A stretch of DNA of 64,000 nucleotides. Origin: Blasia pusilla. Its lineage: Eukaryota > Marchantiophyta > Marchantiopsida > Blasiales. The notes under the pieces are model-generated. The model worked only from the letters and a program-made list of their open reading frames with translations. It was not told the DNA's origin and did no database searches. Shown piece by piece: positions 31,001 to 43,435 of this stretch (positions are counted from its first letter, which is position 1; each line of letters opens with the position of its first letter). The stretch is taken from the NCBI GenBank assembly GCA_050084515.1, contig CM114272.1, positions 58,962,001 through 59,026,000 of the forward strand. The letters are read 5' to 3'. A program made the position numbers and the translations under genes.

Positions 31001-33830
31001 TGAGAGTGAGAGAAAACGTTGGTGGCCACGGTGCGAAAGAAACGACGAGGACCGAGAGATCTTCAGGAATGGATCAAATTAATATTATCCCGTTTCCATC
31101 TAAGCGATAAACGTCGGTAATCGAGAAAACGTTTGTGTTGCTGAAAAGGTGGATTTTCCCAGTCGGCGTAGACAGTTGCCGGCATACATCACCGCAACGA
31201 AGATCTGGATTCTGGACGTGAAGTCCATACTGCAATTAGATTCACCGGAATATGTCGCGTGCAGGGCTCCACATCGACAAACCTGGGCCCTACAGTATGA
31301 CTCGTTCCGTAGGATCGTCGGGCAGCGCAGACAACTAGGAGACTCAGAAGTTACCGGCAAGCGGTTTGGCGACGCAAGGGTAATTCTTTCTCATTCTCAG
31401 ACCTGCCTTTGAACGCACGTCGGGTGAGCCCGATTGAACGCGACGCTCTGTCTCTCTCTCTGTGTGTCGCGTCCCGGCGACTGACTGAGTTGCAAGACGT
31501 GCGGAAGAGTGCAACTGCCAGCGCAGACTCCACAGCGTCGGAACTTCGGAAGTTCGGAGCCGGGATGGACGGAGACTAGTATGTAGAATACCTGTCGACC
31601 TACAGTAGGGGAACAGACGGCTGTGAGAGGAGAGGGGGGGGGCTGATGTCAGTCGCTGGTGTTGTCGGCCCAACTGAGCGTATGGGATAGGGCATTTTCT
31701 CGGCGGTAGCAGACGGACAGAGTCCTCGGCCTCACTTCACCTCACCTCACCGACAATGTGGCATCCATCGACGAGTGATTTGTCGGTCGTGACACGCCAC
31801 CTAGGTGGACAACCGATTTTCTACCCGGGAATTGCCCGACATCACACTCACTGGTTCGTTCGTTCTTTCGCGGCTTCGCCTGTTGGGCGTTTTAGGCTTG
31901 CATTTCGTCTGTTTGCCGCCACTGTCCCACTGTGGTTAGCAATACCACGTCGTAGTTTGCCACGTGACTACTGTACACGGCCCTCACTCCGCTACAGTTA
32001 CTTCACTTCGGAAACCCGTAAGGTGGCATGGGTACTTTTAGGCGCCGTGTAAGATGTTTGTACACTTCTTTACTTGATAAGTTCGTTAGGCATATGATGT
32101 TAGCGCGGGTTGCATTCAACGGGGCCACACATGCGACTTCTAGTTCATATTTCCGTTTTTATTTTGATTTTATAGTTTCAAATATATTGAGATTTTTTAA
32201 TAAAAAAATTATAATTATATAAAAAAATATTATTTTTAATTTTATTTTATTTTTCATGACCTAAATATATTAATATTTTTTAAATAAAAAATCTCTCACT
32301 AAGGCACCCATTTCTAAAATTGCCCGTGGCACTTTCCCATGTGCAATACTTATACAGGGGAAGAAATGTATGGAGTGCTCTTAACATGTCCTTTTGTCAA
32401 TCTTCCCATGTGAAAAAAATATAATTAAAATGAAATTGGGGTTAGAATGCCTTTTGTGATTATTTTCCATCTTAATTACAAAAGGCATTCCGAATAGGAT
32501 CGATCAAAGCTGGTTTGGAAATCTCAAATTTATTCACAAATAAGTGGGCTAGGGCTGGACAGTGATAGTCCATTTGCTTACGAATCTTGACATCCACTTC
32601 AACCGGAATTAACCCTTGGTTACCTTCAACCTGATTCATCAAGTGTGCAAATAGGTTAACGCGCTTTTTTCTATAGTTGTGTGCACTGGTCAAAAGAGAT
32701 TATGATGCCATGACCAAAGCCTCCCTTGTAGGGCATCCAGTGTGGCGCTAAATCTTGGGAGGGTACTCATGTTTGATTGAATTTTATCACGAGGGATACG
32801 ATCAATTTTTAGAATAAAAGTTTTAACATCTATATTATTATTGGAGAGTGCCTCTCTATTTTGTAAATTCTTCTTTTCTTGACTTTTCGTATTTTCAGCC
32901 AATAAGATATTTTTTAGAATTTAAAATTAATGTAAATTAAATTTGAAGACTAATTAAAATAATACATCCGTGCACTAATTTTAGTCAAAGGTAAACATAT
33001 GAAAATAAACAATAGTGAGAGAACCCTCCAAAAGTTTTATGAAATAACTTTATGCGAGGTTAGTAGAGTTTCTCCCTGGGATCCAATACATCGCCGTAAA
33101 TTTCCCAATCGGATATGGTAATCTGATTTCTAAACCAATTTTCAATACTATATACATAAATTAATTTTGAAATGAATCAGAAATTCTCAATTATTTTTCG
33201 TAATTCCGGATTTCCTCGAATATGGTAAGGAACTAAACGGTCCTTTACTTGAAGAATGACATAATTCCGCTCGCACAGATGACAAGCATAGAGGAGGTCG
33301 CGTTAGGGCGCGAGCCACCTTTCCATGTGTTTGTGGTGGAGCGCGGAATGGTCAGCGCTTCTACGTCCACGCAAGTGGTTTGGATCCAACTAACCGTCCG
33401 ATTGGACCTTGGCCAGACGTTTTAAGTTCTTAACAGCTACATCCGAGGCGTTGACAGAAATTGACATGACGGTCACCCCTGAAAGTTGGCGGCGGAACGC
33501 ACAATCGGCGGCCAAGGACTCTTCTTCCGTGAGAAACTCTCATCCTCCACCTGTTACCAGACTTTGAGCCGGCACTCGGGAGACCTCACTGCGGGTCGCA
33601 CTTCACGACCGACACCTGTAGCCAGCCCGCCTCACGGCTCGTTGTCCTCTTCGTACATTCCGTCGGAGTTCCGAAGAAGGATGTGGCCGCTCCTCCGCTT
33701 ACGCGTGTCTCTGGATTTCTATAAAAAACCAATGTGCGGTCCTTTTTCGGGTTTTAAGTTTTATGGGAATAATACGGCGCTCAGGAATACGGATACACAA
33801 GAATTAACTAGGAAGGAACGTTAGTTATAG
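31001..33830. other. Mixed region with two GC-richer patches, no gene called
   Basis: 31,000-32,120 and 33,270-33,730 are GC-richer than the surroundings and include CT microsatellite (about 31,450) and a G run (31,633-31,641). Open frames up to 112 codons exist on both strands without recognisable domains. They could be 5' ends of genes whose exons I cannot define. Confidence 0.35.
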
Positions 33831-35240
33831 GTTACTATGTTATCATATTAATGAAGAATTAATATTGACACGGATGTTAATATCGGATTGTTAAAATTCA
33901 TATCATACGATCCATAAGTATGTAACTCTGCACTTAGAATCGAATTTTTGTAGGGCCGTAACCAGTGTGAGACCCTTGAGAGGGGTCGGAGAGAAAATAA
34001 TTGATAAAGGACACTTGGATAGTTTAGACGAAGAGAAAAAAAATGAGTGTCGTGATGATCCGTAAAATAAAAATATTTTTGCTCGTCTTAAGTGGGGGTC
34101 ATAAGAAGAGAAGTAGATGTAGAGAGTAAAAATTTAAATAGGGCATCGCACGGTCCCTTATTGGGGCTAACTAGTCCCTTAAATGTCGAGTCCTACTAGT
34201 AAGAATGCTCGTGTGATGGTAATCTTAACCTAATTATTTTGTGTCAATTTTCTAACCTTTTAACACCTCACAAAATTATTTGAACATGTGTGTGGATGAT
34301 AAGAAACTCACATGTAGGCACTTTAATGTAAGGTGTAAAATAATTCTAGCACTTCACTTCTTACAATTTTTTTCCTTTTTTATCCTTCTATGTATAGTAG
34401 CTCCCATGTGTTTCATTAATAGTATAGATTTTGGGGAAAAACCAGTATGCAATCCCCACGTTGCTAGGCTAGACGGGGATGATGTTTATTTAAAGCTAGG
34501 TTTGTGCATGTGATCTCGCATAAGAAACTTAAAAGTTGAATGGTTAGACAAATATATATGAAGTTTGAGAAATATGTAATTCAGACTTTGATAGTTAAAT
34601 GGAATGAGTAAATGTTCTACAAATAAGACTTCAAGTGAATCAAGTACTCGACAAAGTGCATTACGCTATGATAACATTGGAAATGTATTGGAGGTTGAAA
34701 TGTAGAAGTAATATGTTTTGCTGAAAAGTTGCATCATTGTCAAAATTCACACATCTTCCACACAAATCATCCCTATCATAGAATGATGGCCTAGGCTGCC
34801 TAGCTAGTGCTAGACATTTTGAATACATGTGCTTATGAACCCATATCTCCTTTTCCAACCTAAATTTTCTTCACTTAAATTGATAAGTTCTTCCTTAAAC
34901 CCATAAAATTGTACTCTCATCTTAACTTCTTCTTTATACTGTGATGAGAGTATCACAAGTATGTTGCAATCAGGATATTGTATGGAACCAACCGTTCACG
35001 CTCAAATTTCAATGCAAACCCAAATCGATAATCCCAATAAACACTAGGATTAGCATTGAGTCCAAATATGACTTATTCGGTTGAAAATGCCAATTCCAGA
35101 AGTGTGAAAAAATACTCTAAGAGTGTAGATACCACCATAAACGCCGTTCCTGGTCCAAAAAAGTTTAATCTTATCAAACTCAATATGGAAATCTCATTTA
35201 GCTCTCCATCCTTTCCAATATCTTCGAATAATAAACTATG
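33831..35240. other. AT-rich spacer, nothing identified
   Basis: No domain, repeat end or regulatory site that I can support. Confidence 0.45.
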
Positions 35241-35665
35241 ATCAAGTTACTCTCCCAAGAGGGATAAAAGAGCAAGCAAGCCCAAAGCCATCCACTCGAT
35301 CAAGAGTGACACAAGAACTCAAGATGATGAACCTTTGAAGGTCCCTCCTCTTTATATACTCACAATGGATCAAAAGAGTACAAAATTGATCTTATCTTAT
35401 GCCACATGGCTTCCTCTCAAAGCTTATCTAATTATATTTTGACACAAGTAGATTATCTCTTATCTCTTCCAAAATATCCTCCTTTATTCACTTCATATCT
35501 TCCAAGCTACCCCAACAACCCGAGCCACCAACTAAACCTAGTTTTTCTTTTCTTTCATTTATGCACGAACCCCATTATTTTACTTTTATAAACCTATGTC
35601 TCATTTATTATCTCTTTTCCTAAAGTTGGGCCCCCCATAAAAGAGACACCATAAAGAGGTTTAAA
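35241..35665 (+). repeat. Dispersed repeat R1, copy 1
   Basis: Direct repeat of 61,140-61,585, clearly similar over about 420 bp: CAAGTTACTCTCCCAAGAGG, then GATGAACCTTTGAAGGTCCC, a TTTATATACTCACAA TATA-like block, and TCCTAAAGTTGGGCC near the end. The second copy sits inside the insertion in element C. Probably part of another LTR or non-autonomous element. Confidence 0.7.
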
Positions 35666-35769
35666 CATGAAAATTTTATTTTCCTAAGCTAATTTAATTA
35701 ATACTAATAAAATTCTCTCTAACACTTAATGAGAGAGGAGTTTATATACTGGGTGATTTTAGTATACGA

Positions 35770-36510
35770 CAACGGTGCGGCACTGACGGCATGGAACGGC
35801 TACAAATGGCACGACACGTGATGATGGGATGCGGCACGCAATGGAAAACCCTTCTCTATTAGTAATACATGTTATGCTCCTCAATGCTAGTGATGCTCCG
35901 CAATCGAGACGATGCAGTGCGGCCACGAGCGGCACGACGCGGCAATCAGCGGTGAGTTGCGACTATAGGCGTCATGACACCGTACTCGATCGTCGTCAAG
36001 TGTCTAACAATCACAAAGCATAGCAAAGCGGAGCAAAAAATTTGACCCCATCAATCACAAGGTCACCTCCCGTCACTAGCTCGTTCTCATAAATAGTCGG
36101 TGCACGACGATCGATGACGCCACAACTACATTGATCTTGCAATAGTCTAGCCATTCCTACCATAACTCAACAGCTGCTAGTCGTCATACAGAAGACAAAA
36201 GAAGCTCCAAGTCACAAAAAGTGATGGTCCTTAGTGCCTACCTTTAAATCAACAACAGTGAAGAACCTATCCGCAAACAGTCATTGACGCCATCGACCGT
36301 GGCCAATGGCCGGAGCAAGGACGACCGAGATGGACTGTGAAATTCAATGGTAATTATGATATCTCATATGTGGATAAATATGGATTATCTTAACTATATT
36401 CAAAATTAGATGTCTTTTGTTTTTCCCCACTCCACTAACCCCTTAAACCAAGGATCAACTCACTGAAATTATCTCACATTTGGCTTATAGTCCACTACGT
36501 CCCATTAATC
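35770..36510 (-). repeat. LTR-M copy 2, fragment a
   Basis: Aligns with 14,400-15,000 of copy 1 (shared GGAACGGCTACAAATGGCACGAC) and with the reverse complement of C's LTR up to about 56,020. It is interrupted at 36,510 by the copia element; the alignment resumes at 41,487. Confidence 0.7.
36506..36510. repeat. Target-site duplication of copia element, left (TAATC)
   Basis: Identical to 41,487-41,491, directly outside both LTRs. Confidence 0.9.
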
Positions 36511-36955
36511 TATTGGATTCTCAACATCCACTTCTCTGAGCACCATTGATTTGATCGGCCCCCTTGTATGAGGAGAAGCCTAGATCGATGGTTCCGACTT
36601 AGACGTCGAAGGAGTCATAGTAATATGGCGAGGTGTTTCGGAGTAGCGTTACTAGGTTTATCTAACCCTATATTGCATCAGGGTGCGGGGCACCCTGATG
36701 CAATATAGGGTTTTGTTTCTATTAATAGAAATTTTTTTCTATTAATAGAAACGAAGAAAAATAGGTAAAAACCCTAGTTTTCCCGAGTAGTCAAATAGTC
36801 GAGCCGCAGCGTAGCGCATTCTCGTATGTCGAGTTATCTCCCGATTCGAGTTCCATCGAAGCTTTTACGTGAGCGCACGGACGGACTAGGCCACTTTGTA
36901 TCTCTAAGTTTTGTAAAGATTTCATGTGATTTAGTCACTTTACGCTTTTCTCACA
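36511..36955 (+). repeat. Copia 5' LTR
   Basis: Begins TATTGGATTCTC and ends TTCTCACA. Differs from the 3' LTR mainly by a duplicated 16-bp palindrome TTTCTATTAATAGAAA and scattered substitutions. Confidence 0.92.
36663..36712. repeat. Perfect inverted repeat in copia LTR
   Basis: Arms of about 23 bp (CCCTATATTGCATCAGGGTGC and its complement) around a 3-nt GGG loop. In the 3' LTR (about 41,214-41,262) the left arm has diverged while the right arm is kept. Confidence 0.9.
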
Positions 36956-36972
36956 TGGTATCGAGCGTGAGG
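36956..36972 (+). other. Copia primer-binding site
   Basis: TGGTATCGAGCGTGAGG starts at the LTR edge and resembles the initiator-Met tRNA site TGGTATCAGAGC used by plant copia elements. Confidence 0.75.
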
Positions 36973-37027
36973 TTTTTCCAGTATTTTGTATCCGGCGATC
37001 TAGTGTGTTTGCACAAAATCTTGAGAG

Positions 37028-37880
37028 ATGGCTACTTCTTCGTCGATTCGTGCTCGCCCTCCTCCATTTGGGTGAAGGAAGTTAGATGGGTCTAACTATA
37101 CGTTGTGGAAGTTCAAAATGAGAACTGTTCTCGAATCATTTGAGATCGGGAAACGCCCACAGGGGCCGATTCAAATCCAAAAGCTAGTTTGAGTTTGCAA
37201 GTTCATCTTCATCTGGGGATATCGATCCTGTTGTATTATTGGCATGGAGACGCAGAAACGCTGATGCTCTATATGCGATTGTCACGAATGTAATCGATCT
37301 GTCATGACTCTCATTCAACATACAACCACCGCCGAGGCGTGGAACATTTTGAAGAATCAGTATGAAACGAGGAATGAGACTCGGATTCAGAATCTGGAGA
37401 ATCACTACGTCAGAAATTTTCAGAAGGAGAAAGCGGAGCAATTTTTGACAAGGATCAAGAATCTTCAAGATCGGATGGCGTCGTGGGAATTTCAAAGTCT
37501 AGCGAAGATTTGCACGCCGGTGCATAAGGATTTTGCCTCCAAGGTATGACAGTTTGGTCACTGCACCGAATACTCAAGTAAGACCACGCCGCTTACTTTT
37601 GAACAATTTAGTGCAATGTTGGTAGAAGAGGAAATGCGCTTCAAAGCAAGAGAGGGAAGTGAAGCAAAGACATTCGCCAACGTCTGAGAGAGGTAGAAAT
37701 CAGGATTACAGTTCAAATGTCAAGAAGAAATTTCCAAGAAAAGCCTTCAAATGCTTTTATTGTGGTAAGCTAGGTCATCTTATCAAAGATTGTAGGAAGA
37801 GAAGTCAGGATGAGAAGAACGGTTGTTTAAGACCTAAGAAGGAGTCCGGAAATTTCAGAGAACGGGAGAACATGAAGTAG
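37028..37880 (+). pseudogene. Copia gag with CCHC zinc knuckle
   Basis: The ATG at 37,028 (MATSSSIRARPPPFG) is followed at once by a TGA. KLDGSNYTLWKFKMR then gives the usual copia Gag start. A second segment (37,304-37,549) has AEAWNILKNQYETRNETR and LTRIKNLQDRMASW, the UBN2-type Gag core. The knuckle CFYCGKLGHLIKDC (about 37,750-37,790) fits CX2CX4HX4C. Stops near 37,072, 37,190, 37,547 and 37,686 interrupt it. Gag packages element RNA. Confidence 0.85.
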
Positions 37881-37944
37881 ATGCTTGGGTAGCAATAGAA
37901 GAGTTTTGCACATAGGCAGAACATACCACTAAGACAAAGAGTGA

Positions 37945-38110
37945 AGATGCATGGGTGCTCGATAGTGGAGCATCTAGGCATATGACCAATCATAAGGATT
38001 GGTATAGCTCCTTCTGCCTCTGACAGAGCCCATCGTTATTCTTGTTGGGAATAATGCAAAGTGCCCTGTAGAAGGGAAAGGCACAATTTCTTTAGTCTCA
38101 CAAAAGGAGA
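37945..38110 (+). pseudogene. Copia aspartic protease fragment
   Basis: DAWVLDSGASRHMTNHKDWY carries the DSGA active-site loop and the usual copia context. The frame is lost soon after, near 38,020. The rest of the domain is only partly readable (NAKCPVEGKG-like). Confidence 0.75.
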
Positions 38111-38324
38111 TGAAAAGAAGTTAATGATGTCTCAGACGCGTACCAAAGTTGAAGCGAAATTTGATTTCAATTAAGGTGTATTATGTGATCGTGACCTAGA
38201 AGTTCGTTTCAAGAAAATTGGAGCGATCATTGAGGATGCCAATGGGAAAGTAGTGGGTGAAGGTATACAACGTGGAAATATCTACAAGTTGTATGCTTTC
38301 ACGATAAGTGTAGGTACTGAGATC

Positions 38325-39270
38325 TTAGTAGCGATAAGTTGTGGCATGAAAGATTTGGTCACCTAAGCTTTCCCTTACTAAGTCGATGCAGAAATCTGGC
38401 ATGGTTGTTGATTTACCAACAATTTATGGAGTGTCGGATACTTGTGAAGCTTGTATGATGGGCAAGCAACACCGACAACCATTTCCACAAGAGTCCAAAC
38501 AATAGGGCAAAGGCTCCTCTAGAGTTGATACATCTTGACCTCTGTGGTAAAATGAGAACAGTGGCATTAGGTGGTTCTTCCTACTTTTTTTAGTTGTCAC
38601 GATTATAGTAGGAAGATGTGGGTGTATTTCCTTCGTGATAAGGCAAGTGCTTTTGGAAAATTTAAAGTATGGCACAAGCTGGTTGAGAATGAGACAGAAA
38701 GAAGGTACAAAGCTTCGACCAATTGAGGAGGAGAATTCTTATCAGAATTCAACAAATATTTGGGAGAGCATGGAATCAAGTTTACGATTAACCACGGCAC
38801 ATACACCACAACAAAATGGAGTTGTTGAGCGTCGAAATCGCGATGTGGTGGAGATGGCAAGATGTATGATGAAAGCAAAAGGTTTGTGAAGGCTTTTGAA
38901 GTGGCTATTATCTTGCCGTATACATTCTAAATAGAAGTGCTACCAAGTCAGTGCAAGGCATGACTCCTCATCAATCATACTCAGGTAAAGTACCATCAGT
39001 CCAACATTTCAAGACTTTTGGTAGTGAGTGTTTTGTACATATTCTTGAAGCATCGAGGACCAAGTTGGAGTCCAAGAGCAGGAAGTGCATCTTTATGGGA
39101 TACAGTGATGAGTCTAAAGCTTATCGCCTTTGGTGTCCTACGGAAAAGAAGATGCTTGTGAGTCGTGACGTGGTGTTCCAGGAACAGCCTCGTCAAGTGG
39201 CGGATATCAGTGGTCCGTCCACATTATCATCAAACGAAGAGATAACCCACCAGAGCACACCATAGATGTT
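38325..39270 (+). pseudogene. Copia integrase
   Basis: KLWHERFGHLS starts the HHCC zinc region and CEACMMGKQHRQPFP (about 38,440-38,490) completes it. The core has LIHLDLCGKM with the first Asp. The second Asp region is scrambled by frameshifts. TTAHTPQQNGVVERRNRDVV (about 38,790-38,850) has the Glu. The C-terminal part is well kept: KSRKCIFMGYSDESKAYRLW and LVSRDVVFQE. It would insert the cDNA. Confidence 0.85.
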
Positions 39271-39539
39271 TACACCAGATCATCAAGAAGAAGATTTTGG
39301 TGATGATTACAAAGAGCAACCTGCTCTTCCACTACGGTCGTCATACCCTAAGTGGATAAAGCAGCTCTTGGATGGTAAGGATCCACCAAAGAATCGATGA
39401 AGTTGTTACACATCAAGGAGATCCAAGAGACTAGAGGAGCAGAATAGAGCTTCCGCACATCTCGTCAACATGGCCTTGATGACAGAGGTCTTGAAGGTGG
39501 AAGAGCCATCATGCTTGGATGAGGCCCTGGCTCATCCTC

Positions 39540-40411
39540 AATAGAGAGAGGCCATGCAGACGGAGATGGACGCTATTCAGAGAAATGAAACTTGGACTTT
39601 GGTTGAAAAGCCAGAGGACAGGAAGATAATACGCACCAAGTGGGTGTACAAGACCAAGTACAAGTCGGACGGTACATTGGATAAATTCAAAGCGAGGTTG
39701 GTCGCACAAGGATGCTCACAAATCGAAGGCTTTGACTACTATGAGACTTTTGCTCCCACTGCAAGGATGACAACCATTCGAATTGTTCTAGTGGTTGCAG
39801 GAACAAGACGTTGGCCTGTATACCAATACGATGTGAAGTCTGCTTTTCTGAACGAGAGTCTCAAGGAGGAGGTATATGTTTCTCAACCACCAGGTTTTGA
39901 GACACCCGGATCAGAAGAGAAAGTTTGTTTACTTCATCGAGCATTGTATGGGTTGAAGCAAGCCCCAAGGGTATGGTATCAACGAATAGATACATTCTTT
40001 CGAGAGAAGGGTCTCATGAAGAGTCCTTCAGAAGCAAATTTGTATGTGTTTTGCGAAGATGGGATGTATATGTTGATAGTCTTGTATGTGGATGATCTGA
40101 TCATCACAGGAGACCACACTAAGAAAATAGAGGAAATTAAGGGAGTGTTGGAATCTGAGTTTGAAATGTCAGATTTAGGTCTTCTGCACTACTTTATAGG
40201 ACTGGAAATTTGGCAACAGTCAGATTCTATTTTTCTCTCTCAGCAGAAGTATGCTAGAGAAATCTTGAAGGTATTTGGGATGACCGAGTGTAAGGCAGTG
40301 GTCTCGCCAATGGGAGTAGAGTTGAAACTCTCGATGGAGGATGTTTTACCATTGGTAGATGAAAAGATGTACAGAAAGCTTGTAGGCAGTTTGATATTTT
40401 TGTGTATGTGA
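39540..40411 (+). pseudogene. Copia reverse transcriptase, nearly intact
   Basis: Open from 39,554 to 40,411 (285 codons). Blocks: MQTEMDAIQRNETWTLVEKP, RTKWVYKTKYKSDGTLDKFK, KARLVAQGCSQIEGFDYYET, VYQYDVKSAFLNESLKEEVY, LHRALYGLKQAPRVWYQRI and LYVDDLIITGD (YVDD catalytic pair, about 40,086-40,097), then the LLHYFIGLEI block. Stop at 40,409 after MYRKLVGSLIFLCM, just before RNase H, near a small frame change. Likely the last part of the element to decay. Confidence 0.92.
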
Positions 40412-41027
40412 AGAGCCGGACATTAGCCCATTTGTGGGAGTATTGAGTAGGTTCTCAACTAAGCCTCGTGAGAACCATTGGAAGGCAAGGATGCGTGTGT
40501 TGAAGTACATCAAAGGCACTATCGAGTACGGCATCACCTATGGACCAGGGACGGAAATGACAGGTTTTTGTGACTCAGATTGGGCAGGAGATTCAGATTC
40601 TCGAAGATCAGTTTCGGGTTATTGCTTCTTGGTAGGATCAGGTGTGGTGTCATGGGTCAGCAAGAAGCAACCTATAGTGGCTCTTTCTTCTACCGAGGCA
40701 GAGTACAAGGCGGCTTGTTATGCTTCTTGTGAAGTAGTATGGTTGAGATGGATATTGGAGGACATAGGAGAAGCACCAGGAAGTGCTACTGTAATGTGGT
40801 GTGACAATCAGAGTTGCATTGCCATAGCACATAATCCTGTGTTTCATGCTCGTACGAAGCACATAGAGATCCAGTACCATTTTGTTCGTGAATTAATCGA
40901 GAGAGAGGTTTTGAAGTTAGTCTATTGTCCAACAGAGGATAACCGTGCAGACATCTTTACGAAAGCCTTGAGCGGAGATCAGCTTCACCGACATCTGAAG
41001 GGTCTTGGCCTAGGTCCAAGACAGTAG
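40412..41027 (+). pseudogene. Copia RNase H
   Basis: Open 40,434-41,027 (197 codons). GFCDSDWAGDSDSRRSVSGY has the first acidic residues, VALSSTEAEYKAACYASCE the Glu, and VMWCDNQSCIAIAHNPVFHA the next Asp. RTKHIEIQYHFVRE and NRADIFTKAL are the C-terminal signatures of copia Pol. The frame differs by one shift from RT. Confidence 0.92.
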
Positions 41028-41041
41028 TCCACATGAGAATG

Positions 41042-41056
41042 GATATTGAGGGGGGG
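41042..41056 (+). other. Copia polypurine tract
   Basis: GATATTGAGGGGGG directly before the 3' LTR start TATTGG. Confidence 0.8.
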
Positions 41057-41486
41057 TATTGGATTCTCAACATCTACTTCTCTGAGCACCATTGATTTGA
41101 TCGGCCCCCTTGTATGAGGAGAAGCCTAGATCGATGGTTCCGACTTAGACGTCGAAGGAGTCATAGTAATATGACGTAGGTGGTTTACGAAGTAGCGTTA
41201 CTAGGTTTATCTAACCTTTATTTGCATCAGGGTGCGGGGCACCCTGATGCAATATAGGGTTTTGTTTCTATTAATAGAAACGAAGAAAAATAGGTAAAAA
41301 CCCTAGTTTTTCCGAGTAGTCAAATAGTCGGGAGCCGCAGCGGTAGCGCATTCTCGTATGTCGAGTTATCTCCCAGTTCAGGTTCCATCAAAGCTCTTCT
41401 GTGAGCGCACGGACGGACTAGGCCATTTTGTATCTCTAAGTTTTGTAAAGATTTCAGTGATTTAGTCACTTTCTGCTTTTCTCACA
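41057..41486 (+). repeat. Copia 3' LTR
   Basis: 430 bp, TATTGGATTCTC to CTCACA, followed by the target duplication TAATC (41,487-41,491). Confidence 0.92.
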
Positions 41487-41985
41487 TAATCTTGGGTCAA
41501 CATCCACTAAATAAAGTCCGCACTTGACTTAACCTTAATTTTATTTTTCCCCTTGTCCAATGCACTAAGATAAAATAAAATTTTCAACTTTTTTCTACCT
41601 CTAAACTAAAAAATTTACCAAAAAAATCAAAATTGCTCCTTCACAACTTGGCTATGGCAGCCCATGGAAATTATCACAATTTCATGCTCAGTTGTCCAAA
41701 TTGTGCATTGTTTCTTCGACAACGTGCAAAACTTCTGATCTACAACAAATTTTCTTTATTTGATCTTTCATCAGAAACTAGCGGCAAGTATCGTGCAGCT
41801 TATAGCTTTATCTCCTATGAAAAATTCAGCAGCGCTTTCACGCTCATTTCTTCCACAAAAAATCTCAAACACATGACAACACCAACAAAAGAGCTATACG
41901 GTACTCTCGAGAGCACCAACATAGAGCACCCCACCCCAATACTCAATTTCTACCAAAAATTGGGCAACGCTTCCGCGCGCCATTT
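41487..41985 (-). repeat. LTR-M copy 2, fragment b
   Basis: Continues fragment a after the copia insertion. Matches about 15,000-15,350 and the reverse complement of about 55,530-55,990 (AAAATTGGGCAACGCTTCCGCGCGCC region). Confidence 0.65.
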
Positions 41986-42998
41986 TTTTGTCGTGCGCCT
42001 AATCTCCTTGAATGTAAATCTTTAGTGCTACGGAAACATGTGTTTAGTAGGACATGCTCTCAATGCTGATCTGCACCCAAACACAAACTCACGCTAGTTG
42101 GGTTTGGGTCAATCAGTATTCTAACTCCCATAGTTCTCGACTCGGCCTCTCATCAAGCTCAACCTTCCTAATTTCTTGTTTTACAACACATGCAAGTTGA
42201 AGTCTCTCAAGACTTGGGACATACATTTTGGTCAGTTCAAGAACCTAAAACAGCGTTTGCACGTATGGCGGTCCTAACTATCCAATCGACCTCCAATGAG
42301 TTCCTAACCGAGACTCACTAAAATGAGTGACGGTTTGGAATCCAAGTGTGGCTTACGAAATCCACTCCCTTGGATTAGGTTTGGGTTTCGAGTCCCAACG
42401 CCAAACTCTCGTTCCATCCCATGCCCTTGAGCCGCCCTTTGGCATCCAAAGTGGGGTTTGGGTTCCAAGAATCCTTGGAGACACTCCTCCTTACTAGTAC
42501 TTTTGGGGATCACCACCCTTCCCCTAACTTTGGGGAAAGATAGTCTGACCCTTCATTTTGGCCCTCAACCCAATTTCCCTAACTATCATTTTAGAAAAAT
42601 ATCTCAATCTTTGCTTGTGCATTTGCTAAGATCTTTAGTGCATTGGAACCTAATTTGCATGAGCTTTCCAATGCTTTCTTACTTGCCCCAAACACATCTT
42701 GGGACTTAACGTTATGGTCTGAAACACAGTCAAAACCCCAAACGCTTGTCAAATTCCAAAGTGGTTCTCACCTCTTTGGCAACAAACCTTCCTAGACTCA
42801 ACTCATCTCAAGTGTTGGTTCACGTTTGGTTGAGGTTTCTTGTTTGCGACCAAAAATGAATGAAACACACAAACTTTATTCGTGCGTTTTGTCTCTTGGA
42901 CTCTTCCAAGAGACCTCTCCAAAGCGCAACCATTCTAGCTAGCGTGAGCCCGTTGAAGTTCTCATATTCGGCTTGGCGCTTGTTTGGTTATGAGGGTC
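41986..42998. mobile_element. Unidentified insert of about 1.0 kb in LTR-M copy 2
   Basis: The LTR-M alignment breaks after GCGCGCCATTTT and resumes at about TTCCCATACAAAATAAC. The intervening DNA has no match in the other two LTR-M copies, no coding domains and no clear terminal repeats. Boundaries are approximate. Confidence 0.4.
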
Positions 42999-43053
42999 GC
43001 AATATTTCCCATACAAAATAACTGCAAAGACACATCAAAATCGAGCGGCTCTT

Positions 43054-43435
43054 TGTTATCATCCTTTCTTAATCATAGTTAAGTTAGAGTCTATGATATA
43101 TAGCGCATAAGTGAGAAGGAGCCAGCCAAAAAGAGAAAAAATAAAGAACATGAGATGAAAATGAGAGTGGGGTCATAAGTTGCTAAAAAGTAAGATAAAG
43201 ATAAGGTTAAGGGTAAATATAATAAGATGAGATAAAGACATCAGGGTCCAAAGAAGATCCTCACATGCTATGAGAATATGACTCGTGGTATAAGGATGGG
43301 TAGAGCTAATTTAATTTATTTTCATTGTACGTGTCTCTAAATATATAAAGGAAAATAAAGAGGAGAGGCCTCGAGGGGCATTCTACCTTTGAGCAACTCT
43401 AGAGTGGTCTGATATATATGAGATTGAGAATTACA
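43054..43435 (+). repeat. Element D 5' LTR
   Basis: TGTTATC... to ...GAGAATTACA. Contains TATATAAA at about 43,342-43,349. The following ATGCTATCGGACTAAG resembles a decayed TGGTATCGGAGC primer-binding site. Confidence 0.85.

Larger units (their letters stand above)
36511..41486 (+). mobile_element. Ty1/copia LTR retrotransposon, complete but decayed
   Basis: 4,976 bp with LTRs of 445 and 430 bp, TSD TAATC, PBS, gag with CCHC knuckle, protease, integrase, RT, RNase H and PPT in the copia order (integrase before RT). It lies inside LTR-M copy 2. RT and RNase H are almost intact whereas gag, protease and integrase carry stops and frameshifts. The LTRs are very similar apart from a palindrome duplication, so it is younger than the host repeat. 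Confidence 0.95.

Noticed and set aside
31100-31680. Protein-coding gene from overlapping frames of 60-109 codons on both strands
   Set aside because: No domain, no consistent strand, and the region is GC-rich enough to give long frames by chance.
33486-33824. 112-codon plus-strand frame as a gene
   Set aside because: No ATG start at the frame opening, no recognisable domain and no splice or promoter context.
36511-41486. Copia element as an autonomous, active copy
   Set aside because: RT and RNase H are open, but gag, protease and integrase carry several stops and frameshifts.
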